Assembly (NCBI GenBank): GCA_013202725.1
Contig: JABMRH010000046.1
Coordinates: 1-6,906 of the forward strand
Reading direction: 5' to 3'
Source of the DNA: Desulfobacteraceae bacterium
GTDB taxonomy: Bacteria > Desulfobacterota > Desulfobacteria > Desulfobacterales > ETH-SRB1
Length of the DNA: 6,906 nt
The notes beneath the pieces are model-generated. The model was not told the origin of the DNA, did not search any database, and saw only the letters and a list, made by a program, of their open reading frames with translations. This document shows positions 1-5,743 of the stretch, piece after piece. The translations under genes were made by a program, and so were the position numbers. The stretch's first letter is position 1; each line of letters starts with the position of its first letter.

Positions 1-449
1 CCGCCAAAGGTATAAGTCTGCGTTGAGATAGAAAAATCGGCTTTGTTTATATCCTCGCCGCCACGATGCCATGACGCCCTGACTAAAAGACGCTCTACCC
101 GCATCAAAAATTCCTCAAGGTTGAACGGCTTTGAAAGATAATCATCCACACCGTAAGAAAACCCTTTTATCTTATCATCAGGAGCCCCTTTGGCCGACAA
201 AATCAAAATCGGTATTTTCTCATCTTCGAGACGAATATTTTGGAGCACAGACAGCCCATCAATACCCGGCAGCATTATATCCAGCACGATCATGTCAGGC
301 ATCCATCTTTTCCATTGTCGCAAGCCTGAAACCCCGTCACTAACTATTTGCACATCATATCCCTGAAGCGACAGATTTAATTTCAAACCCTCCGCTATAT
401 GCTTTTCATCTTCGATTACCAGAATCCGTTTTTTATGGTTATTTTTCAT
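1..449 (-). CDS. OmpR/PhoB-family response regulator, 3' end outside the window
   Basis: DNA-binding response regulator that would be phosphorylated by the kinase encoded just upstream. About 149 residues are visible, starting MKNNHKKRILVIEDE. The receiver domain fills roughly residues 7-122. It has the acidic pocket E13/D14, the phospho-acceptor D57 in the segment IVLDIMLPGIDG, the switch residue S85 in ILSAKG, and the conserved lysine K107 in DDYLSKPF. The segment GAPDDKIKGFSYGVDDYL is typical of the OmpR/PhoB group. The last visible residues (about 138-149) look like the start of the beta-platform of a winged-helix domain, which itself lies beyond base 1. The ATG at 449 follows the kinase stop by 10 bases, with no strong Shine-Dalgarno, so translational coupling is likely. 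Receiver and pocket residues are seen directly. Assignment to the OmpR class rests on receiver style and linker. The target genes are unknown. Confidence 0.95.
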   Translation of the reverse strand, partial: MKNNHKKRILVIEDEKHIAEGLKLNLSLQGYDVQIVSDGVSGLRQWKRWMPDMIVLDIMLPGIDGLSVLQNIRLEDEKIPILILSAKGAPDDKIKGFSYGVDDYLSKPFNLEEFLMRVERLLVRASWHRGGEDINKADFSISTQTYTFG

Positions 450-459
450 ATATAATATC

Positions 460-1413
460 TTAAATGCAACAAGGCAAAATTAAGGTAAAGGCCGATCCCT
501 TTCCGAGTCCTTTGCTTTCAGCAATTACCTTTCCCTTATGAATGTGAGCTATGTTCTGCACAAGATACAGTCCAAGCCCGCTGCCCCTGGGCGATATATT
601 ATCCGAACTGTCGGTCCGATAAAATTTTTTGAAGATCTTTTTGATCTCTCCTTTTTCAATTCCAATACCGTTATCTTCAAACCTGACATTCAACTTGCCT
701 TTATTAATTGCAAATGAAATATCAACCATTGGTTTCCCAGACCTGTTATATTTTATAGCGTTAGTCATAAGGTTCATCAAGAGCATTTCAAATAAAGACA
801 GATTAATACGGCATAGAAAAGACCGGTTTAAAGGATTATGAATCTTGACCTCACAACCCCTGAAAAGGTGAATGTTGTTTTTATAAAACCGCTCAATTGT
901 TTGAACAAGATCCAATATCGCAAACTCCCCTCCATAGCTTTTGCTCTCAATTCCGGCAAGATTCAAGATTCGGCTAATATTCTCGGAAAGCTGTGTAACA
1001 TCCTGAATCATATAACCTATATATTTGAGCTGATCCTCCCTTGACAACTCATGCTTTTCAAATGTTTCAAGATAGAGTTTTAAAGAAGTAACAGGGGTTT
1101 TCAGTTCATGGGTAAAATTGTTGATAAAGTTGCGCTGCGTCCTGTAAAGTTGCAATGTCTTATGATGATAGACAAAAATAATAAATATCCCCATCAAGAT
1201 AATCCCAACAAGTATCGAAAGTACCATAATTACCACCCAGGTCTGAGATTCCAGAACCTGTTCGGGATCGAGATTTAACTCCAGCACAACCTTCTTTAAA
1301 CCCGCGCTTACCTCCATATACCAGTGAATATACAAAAACAGGGACATGGCCAGAGCCACGATAGAAAATATTAAAATAAGGATGGGATGAAAAAACCACT
1401 TTGATCGATACAT
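460..1413 (-). CDS. Membrane-bound sensor histidine kinase
   Basis: Inner-membrane sensor kinase, partner of the response regulator that follows 10 bases downstream. From the ATG at 1413 it has 317 residues. TM1 covers about 9-30 and TM2 about 59-82, leaving a short extracytoplasmic loop of about 28 residues. A HisKA domain follows with H102 in FTHELKTPVTSL. The HATPase_c domain has the N box N214/N218 (LLMNLMTNAIKY), the G1 box D247-G251 (DNGIGI), the F box near F261 (FKKFYRTD) and the G2 box G277-G281 (RGSGLGL). All catalytic boxes are intact. The frame is open to an upstream TTG at 1446 that would add 11 residues. I prefer the ATG because it is followed at once by a positively charged stretch and TM1, although neither start has a strong Shine-Dalgarno. 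The sensing loop is too small for a folded ligand-binding domain, so the signal is probably sensed within or near the membrane, or through a partner protein. The ligand is unknown. Confidence 0.95.
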   Translation of the reverse strand: MYRSKWFFHPILILIFSIVALAMSLFLYIHWYMEVSAGLKKVVLELNLDPEQVLESQTWVVIMVLSILVGIILMGIFIIFVYHHKTLQLYRTQRNFINNFTHELKTPVTSLKLYLETFEKHELSREDQLKYIGYMIQDVTQLSENISRILNLAGIESKSYGGEFAILDLVQTIERFYKNNIHLFRGCEVKIHNPLNRSFLCRINLSLFEMLLMNLMTNAIKYNRSGKPMVDISFAINKGKLNVRFEDNGIGIEKGEIKKIFKKFYRTDSSDNISPRGSGLGLYLVQNIAHIHKGKVIAESKGLGKGSAFTLILPCCI

Positions 1414-1448
1414 AGGCCCGCTTGTGTAAAACTTTTGTAAAACCAAAA

Positions 1449-1463
1449 AAACTACTGTAGTTT
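1449..1463. promoter_or_regulatory. 15-bp inverted repeat, possible operator or leader hairpin
   Basis: AAACTAC-T-GTAGTTT is a perfect 7-bp inverted repeat around one central base, in the gap between the divergent kinase and 618-residue protein genes. It lies about 36 bases upstream of the kinase ATG and would overlap the alternative TTG start region. It could be a regulator binding site in the leader of the leftward operon. The repeat is seen directly; any binding role is inference. Confidence 0.35.
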
Positions 1464-1491
1464 AATTAACTTTTTTGTAATATCTTAATTT

Positions 1492-1520
1492 TTAATATTG
1501 ACGAATTCGTAAAAAGTCTA
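1492..1520 (-). promoter_or_regulatory. Possible leftward sigma-70-like promoter with a palindrome in its spacer
   Basis: On the minus strand TAGACT (1515-1520) and TATTAA (1492-1497) are 17 bases apart, each matching 4 of 6 consensus bases. They would serve the kinase/regulator operon with a leader of about 70 bases. The spacer contains the perfect 10-bp palindrome ACGAATTCGT (1501-1510), a position typical for an operator. The AT-rich background makes chance matches easy, so this is a weak call. No convincing rightward promoter was found, although TTGACG at 1498-1503 could be a -35 box for the plus-strand operon. Confidence 0.3.
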
Positions 1521-1526
1521 CTTCAT

Positions 1527-1532
1527 CAGGAA
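1527..1532 (+). promoter_or_regulatory. Ribosome binding site for the 618-residue protein
   Basis: CAGGAA lies 11 bases before the ATG at 1544 and is the only purine-rich anti-SD match in this AT-rich leader. It supports that ATG as the start. Confidence 0.5.
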
Positions 1533-1543
1533 TCATATAATAT

Positions 1544-3400
1544 ATGCAAAATTATTACCACACATTTCATATTCCTGTTATGGGCACAGGACACTCAGTC
1601 GACACCCCTATCCGTGTTGCCCCGTTTGGCATTACCTCTGTCATTTCTCTCGTAGATGATATTTTACTTGAAAAAATCAGAAAATATTACTGCGACATGT
1701 ATTCAATGCAGTATCACAGGATTCTTAGGAATGCAAAGGATGGCAGGGCAAAACGGATTACAGCCTACCTTGAAACAGTCGGCAAGATAGTTCAGATTGA
1801 AATGGAGAATATCAAAAAACAGCCTTTTTTTAAAAAAAACGATAAAACAAAATGCTTTGAGCTTCTGCCTGATAAATCCCGGCTGAAAATTGAATATAAC
1901 AAACTTCTAAAGATGAAGGCAGGACTTAAAAGAAATATACTGGCAAAAGATTTGACTGATAGAATGCGGCCCGGCTCTATCGACGTCAACATTATGGTCA
2001 AACTTGACCGGATTTATCATGACAATATCCTGCCTATTGGTGATGAATTCAGCGATGCCAAAACAGCGATTAGAGGATATGCCGAGAGCAGCCTCGAGTC
2101 GGCCATTGTATTTTCCGCAGGCATCAATCAACGATTATTTAATTATATGACCCGGTTTAAGGACTTTTACAGGGATAAGACAGGCAAGATAAAGAAGAAA
2201 ATAATTCTCAAAGTAAGTGATTTCCGCTCAGCCCTTATCCAGGGCAAGTTTTTGGCAAAAAAGGGTTTGGAAGTATATGAATTTCGAATTGAATCAGGGC
2301 TTAATTGCGGTGGCCATGCCTTTCCTTCAAACGGATTTTTACTTCCCAGCCTTTTAAAGGAATTCAAAGAAAAACGTGATGGCTTCACGGCAAAATTCCT
2401 GCCCCTGATACAGAAATATTACAAAAAAATGGGCTGGGAATATCCTAAAAAGGCTTTAAGCGCCAGGCCGGTTATTACCGTCCAGGGCGGAATCGGCGTT
2501 CACGGAGAAGACCGCAGACTCAGAGAGCAGTTTGGAATGGATCTTACAGGCTGGGCCAGCCCTTTTTTACTGGTTCCTGAAGCCACCTGCGTGGATGCAC
2601 CCACACGTGATCTTCTAAAACAGGCCGGCAAAGAGGATCTCTATCTAAGCGACGTCTCACCCCTTGAAATACCCTTTAATAATATACACAAATGCGGGTC
2701 CGAAATCTGGACGAATAAAAAAGTCGCAAAGGGAAAGCCGGGCTCCCCCTGCGCTAAGGGTTTTCTTGTATCCAATACCCAGTTCACAAAACAGCCAATT
2801 TGTCTTGCCTCTATGCAGTATCAGAAAATGAAGCTGGAGGAAATAAAGAATATGGAGATCTCTGCTAAAGAAAAGGAAAGTCTGATCCAAAAAGTTGTTG
2901 AAAAAGCATGTCTATGCGATCATCTGGGAAATGGAGCCCTTATCGCTTTAGGAATCGCGGATGAAAAGAGTTCGCCTCAGTCAATATGTCCCGGGCCCAA
3001 TATTGCCTGGTATAACAGATTATACTCGCTTAAAGAGATGGTGGACCATATTTACGGAAGAGGCCGATCACTGGCTCCATCAAAACGACCGCACATGTTT
3101 GCCGCCGAGATAGTGATGTATGTGGACTATTTCGAAAAACTGGTAATCAATAGCGCCTGCACCCAGATCGAAATAAAAAGACTGCATGAGTTTAAAAACA
3201 ATCTTGAACAGGGAATGGATATTTGCCTTGATATTGCTAAAATGAAACCTTATCGTGGAGAAAACTTGGCGTCCATTCCTCCATGCGTTGAAGAGCAAAG
3301 AAAACGCTTGAGAGTTATCTATGCCTCTTTTAAAAAAAATAACATAATAACAATTACGCAAAAGCATAAGGATAATACACCCGCAATGATGGCTTTGTAA
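1544..3400 (+). CDS. Conserved protein of unknown function, possible nitronate-monooxygenase-like TIM-barrel enzyme
   Basis: A 618-residue soluble protein with no signal peptide or membrane segment. The first 365 residues read like a divergent NMO/2-nitropropane dioxygenase (FMN TIM-barrel) fold. An N-terminal strand carries TPIRVAPFGITS (21-32). KVSDFRSALIQGKFLAKKG (223-241) leads into ESGLNCGGHAF (250-260), which resembles the GGH segment of that family. PVITVQGGIG (309-318) resembles the phosphate-binding GGI loop, and WASPFLLVPEATCVDAPT (337-354) resembles the strand and loop that follow it. The rest has no counterpart I can name. It carries C384, C403, C420, C456, C458 and C482, including CLCDHLGNG (456-464) and SICPGPN (480-486), which may bind metal or an Fe-S cluster. 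I recall related proteins annotated only as hypothetical. It is first in the plus-strand operon; the glycosyltransferase starts 2 bases after its stop. The gene is certain; the enzyme class is inference, and flavin binding is not proven. Confidence 0.9.
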   Translation: MQNYYHTFHIPVMGTGHSVDTPIRVAPFGITSVISLVDDILLEKIRKYYCDMYSMQYHRILRNAKDGRAKRITAYLETVGKIVQIEMENIKKQPFFKKNDKTKCFELLPDKSRLKIEYNKLLKMKAGLKRNILAKDLTDRMRPGSIDVNIMVKLDRIYHDNILPIGDEFSDAKTAIRGYAESSLESAIVFSAGINQRLFNYMTRFKDFYRDKTGKIKKKIILKVSDFRSALIQGKFLAKKGLEVYEFRIESGLNCGGHAFPSNGFLLPSLLKEFKEKRDGFTAKFLPLIQKYYKKMGWEYPKKALSARPVITVQGGIGVHGEDRRLREQFGMDLTGWASPFLLVPEATCVDAPTRDLLKQAGKEDLYLSDVSPLEIPFNNIHKCGSEIWTNKKVAKGKPGSPCAKGFLVSNTQFTKQPICLASMQYQKMKLEEIKNMEISAKEKESLIQKVVEKACLCDHLGNGALIALGIADEKSSPQSICPGPNIAWYNRLYSLKEMVDHIYGRGRSLAPSKRPHMFAAEIVMYVDYFEKLVINSACTQIEIKRLHEFKNNLEQGMDICLDIAKMKPYRGENLASIPPCVEEQRKRLRVIYASFKKNNIITITQKHKDNTPAMMAL

Positions 3401-3401
3401 A

Positions 3402-4877
3402 ATGAAGATAGCCCTTGCTCATTATCATCTTAAAACCGGCGGGGTAACAACTGTCTTAAGGCAACAGGTTGAAGCTATCAAAAATGATTGTGAAATTCTT
3501 GTTCTTACGGGAGAGCTCCCTGATTCCCCCTTCCCTGCTGATATAAAACATATCCCTGGACTTGCCTATTATGGCAGGTCATCCAAAAAAGTATTTATTC
3601 CAAAAGAGGTTGCAGAATCAATAATCAAGGCAATTCATTCAAAGTGGAAACAAGGATGCGACATCCTGCATGTTCATAATCCCTTACTTGCCAAAAATAA
3701 AAATTTTTTAAAAATTCTACAAGAACTGCGCAAAAGGAAAATCAGGCTTTTTTTGCAAATCCATGATTTTGCGGAAGACGGCCGTCCATTATCATACTTT
3801 GATGAGGATGAATATGTGCCCGACTGCCATTACGGGGTAATTAACTCTCGCGATTACAATATACTGCTTAAAGCAGGTTTAAAAAAGGAGGGGCTGCATA
3901 AGATTTTCAATACAATAAAACCTTTCGAGTTAACACCCCCACCATTCCCCCCTCGAGGGGGAGTAACACCCCCCTCATTCCCCCCTCGAGGGGGGATAAA
4001 GGGGGGTGTTACTCAAAGATTTGCTCTATATCCAATTCGCGCCATTAGAAGGAAAAATATCGGCGAAGCAATTCTTTTATCTTTGTTTTTCAAAAACCAT
4101 GTGGCTCTTTTTATAACGCAACCGCCAAACAGCCCGATTGACATCATAAGTTATAAGGGATGGAAAAGATTTGCAAAAGAAAACAGTCTTGATGTGGTGT
4201 TTGAGGCTGGATTAAAATATGATTTCGAAAAGCTTGTACTTGCCGCAAGATTTCTTATTACAACAAGCATAACAGAAGGATTCGGCTTTTCATTTCTTGA
4301 ACCATGGACAGCTAAAAAAATCCTTTGCGGAAGAAAGCTTCCGGATATATGTTATGATTTTGAACAAAATGGAATTAAGCTCGATCATCTTTATACAAAA
4401 CTGCTCGTTCCTGTAAAATGGATCGACAAAAAAGATCTTTACGAAAGATGGAGGGCATCTGTTTTAAAGGCCTGCTCTTTGTTTAATTACAAAATTGATA
4501 ATAAAAATATTGAAAAAGGTTTCTCTGCAATAACAAAAAATAATAATATTGATTTTGGATTGCTGAACGAATCATTTCAAAAGCAGATAATCGCCTGTGT
4601 GCTCTCGGATAAAAAAAATGCAAACAGGCTGCGGTCTCTTAATCCATATCTTTCACACATCGGAGAAATAAAAAATAAAGAGGACTTGATACAAAATAAT
4701 ATGAAAGCTGTGCTCAGTAATTATAACAATGCAATATATAAGAAAAAGCTTTTTGAGATTTACTCAAATGTATGCAAAAATCCGGTCAGGCAGAGCATAG
4801 ATAAAAAGATTCTCCTTGCAGAGTTTTTGAATCTTCATAAATTCAGCCTGCTTAAATGGGGCGATTATGCTGGATAA
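3402..4877 (+). CDS. GT-B fold glycosyltransferase (GT4-like) carrying an in-frame repeat insertion
   Basis: A 491-residue cytoplasmic protein predicted to transfer a sugar from a nucleotide sugar to an unknown acceptor. The N-terminal Rossmann domain begins MKIALAHYHLKTGGVTTVLR, with the glycine loop at 13-15, HVHNP at 90-94 and IHDF at 120-123. The C-terminal donor-binding domain starts near 207 with ALYPIRAIRRKNIGEA, whose basic residues R213, R216, R217 and K218 are in the usual phosphate-contacting place. The GT4-type E-x7-E motif is intact in TEGFGFSFLE (E292, E300). Residues 176-204, Pro/Gly-rich, are encoded by the palindromic repeat at 3927-4014 and fall in the interdomain linker. 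Without them the protein would be about 462 residues. The roughly 150-residue tail after 340 is Lys/Asn-rich and unassigned. The ATG lies 1 base after the preceding stop, and the end overlaps the HAD gene by 11 bases, so coupling is likely. The fold is well supported; the donor and acceptor are unknown. Confidence 0.92.
   Translation: MKIALAHYHLKTGGVTTVLRQQVEAIKNDCEILVLTGELPDSPFPADIKHIPGLAYYGRSSKKVFIPKEVAESIIKAIHSKWKQGCDILHVHNPLLAKNKNFLKILQELRKRKIRLFLQIHDFAEDGRPLSYFDEDEYVPDCHYGVINSRDYNILLKAGLKKEGLHKIFNTIKPFELTPPPFPPRGGVTPPSFPPRGGIKGGVTQRFALYPIRAIRRKNIGEAILLSLFFKNHVALFITQPPNSPIDIISYKGWKRFAKENSLDVVFEAGLKYDFEKLVLAARFLITTSITEGFGFSFLEPWTAKKILCGRKLPDICYDFEQNGIKLDHLYTKLLVPVKWIDKKDLYERWRASVLKACSLFNYKIDNKNIEKGFSAITKNNNIDFGLLNESFQKQIIACVLSDKKNANRLRSLNPYLSHIGEIKNKEDLIQNNMKAVLSNYNNAIYKKKLFEIYSNVCKNPVRQSIDKKILLAEFLNLHKFSLLKWGDYAG
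3927..4014. repeat. Palindromic repeat element inserted in frame in the glycosyltransferase gene
   Basis: The core is a 54-bp palindrome (3961-4014) centred between 3987 and 3988. Outer arms GAGTAACACCCCCC (3961-3974) and GGGGGGTGTTACTC (4001-4014) pair perfectly over 14 bp. The centre CCCCCCTCGAGGGGGG (3980-3995) is a perfect 16-bp palindrome, and only three of the five connecting positions per arm mismatch. A partial direct copy of the left arm plus centre (3927-3961, about 35 bp) precedes it. The surrounding gene is AT-rich with A/T runs, so this C/G-run block stands out sharply. It is read without a stop as two PPxFPPRGG-type units. No transposase is present, so it would be a non-autonomous, MITE/REP-like or Rickettsia-palindromic-element-like repeat. 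Structure is seen directly; mobility is inference from one copy. Confidence 0.85.
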
Positions 4878-5709
4878 AGAGCAGGTTTCAAAATATATCA
4901 CCCCTATTTACCCGATTCCCACACCTTTAAAACACAGCGGAAACTTAAAAAAAAAGATCAAATGCATGATGTTTGATATTTACGGCACACTCTTTATCAG
5001 CGGCTCGAGCGATATAGACGTTGCAAAAAAGGGGATGCAAAAAGCAGGAAAAATTGAACGCCTGCTGCAAAAATACCGGATAAACAAAACCCCCAAAGCT
5101 GTTTTAAAAGATCTGTTCACCGCTATTGAAAATAAACATAAGGCGATGAAGAAAAACGGAATAGACTTTCCGGAAGTTGAGATAGACCGCATATGGATGG
5201 GTGTTCTTGAAAATAACAATCTGGACACAGTCAGGAATTTTGCGACAGAATATGAAATGATCGCAAACCCTGTATATCCCATGCCGAATTTAGAAAAGCT
5301 GATTTCAGCATGTACGGAAAAAAAGGTGTTGATGGGTATCATCTCAAATGCCCAGTTCTATACATCATATCTTTTCAAATGGTTTCTGGGTTCAGGCCCG
5401 GTTAAACTTGGATTTCACCCTGATCTCTGTTTCTTTTCATACAGGCTTGGCAGGGCAAAACCCTTGCCGTTTATGTTCAAGACCGCTTCCAAAAAACTTA
5501 AAGAAATCGGCGTGCCGGCAGACTCGACTCTGTATATGGGAAACGACATGTTAAAAGATATCTATCCCGCAAAACAGGCTGGATTTAAGACAGCCCTTTT
5601 TGCAGGAGATGCAAGGTCTTTAAAGCTTAGAGAAAATATTCCGAAATGTAAAAACTTGTCCGCCGATCTTGTAATAACCGATCTGATCCAACTTCTTGAC
5701 TATATTTAA
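4867..5709 (+). CDS. HAD-superfamily hydrolase, probable phosphatase
   Basis: A 280-residue cytoplasmic HAD-fold enzyme. Motif I is MMFDIYGTL with nucleophile D37. Motif II is GIISNAQF with S160/N161. The motif III lysine is K198 in GRAKPLPFMF. Motif IV is YMGNDMLKDIYPAKQAG with D227 and D231. The alpha-helical cap lies between motifs I and II (about 50-135), the C1 position. The residue two after the nucleophile is Y39, not the Asp that acts as general acid/base in most HAD phosphatases. DxYGT is the pattern of haloacid dehalogenases and of some HAD phosphatases. An extension of about 30 residues precedes motif I. The ATG at 4867 overlaps the glycosyltransferase end (stop 4875-4877), a typical coupled arrangement. 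Context favours a sugar-phosphate or glycoside-phosphate substrate, but a dehalogenase-type or other C-terminal hydrolase cannot be excluded. Confidence 0.92.
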   Translation: MLDKEQVSKYITPIYPIPTPLKHSGNLKKKIKCMMFDIYGTLFISGSSDIDVAKKGMQKAGKIERLLQKYRINKTPKAVLKDLFTAIENKHKAMKKNGIDFPEVEIDRIWMGVLENNNLDTVRNFATEYEMIANPVYPMPNLEKLISACTEKKVLMGIISNAQFYTSYLFKWFLGSGPVKLGFHPDLCFFSYRLGRAKPLPFMFKTASKKLKEIGVPADSTLYMGNDMLKDIYPAKQAGFKTALFAGDARSLKLRENIPKCKNLSADLVITDLIQLLDYI

Positions 5710-5727
5710 TATTACAAAATTCCAATA

Positions 5728-5733
5728 GAAAGG
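5728..5733 (+). promoter_or_regulatory. Ribosome binding site for the DUF89-like gene
   Basis: GAAAGG ends 10 bases before the ATG at 5744, in the 34-base gap after the HAD gene. It supports this start and independent ribosome loading. No terminator hairpin is visible in the gap, so readthrough from the HAD gene is expected. Confidence 0.5.
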
Positions 5734-5743
5734 TTGCCGAAAG

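Noticed and set aside
131..343. 70-residue plus-strand frame opposite the response regulator
   Set aside because: The minus-strand frame contains the complete receiver pocket (D14, D57, S85, K107), so the plus-strand frame is a shadow.
1414..1446. Upstream TTG start extending the kinase by 11 residues
   Set aside because: There is no Shine-Dalgarno before the TTG, the added residues look unstructured, and the ATG at 1413 leads directly into a charged stretch and TM1. It is not excluded, but less likely.
1824..1839. T7A8 run in the 618-residue gene considered as a programmed frameshift site
   Set aside because: The reading frame continues intact for over 500 codons with family-like motifs, and neither alternative frame yields a sensible product. 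Homopolymer runs are common in this AT-rich sequence.
3927..3995. Two direct copies of a 35-bp repeat, considered as a CRISPR remnant
   Set aside because: The copies abut with no spacer, there are only two, they lie inside a coding frame, and no cas gene is near.
3961..4014. Strong GC hairpin considered as a rho-independent terminator
   Set aside because: No T tract follows on either strand, and it sits in the middle of an intact reading frame whose downstream domain is conserved.
4980..5342. 120-residue open frame on the minus strand
   Set aside because: It lies wholly inside the HAD gene, antisense to its conserved motifs, and has no recognisable domain or ribosome binding site. It is a shadow frame.
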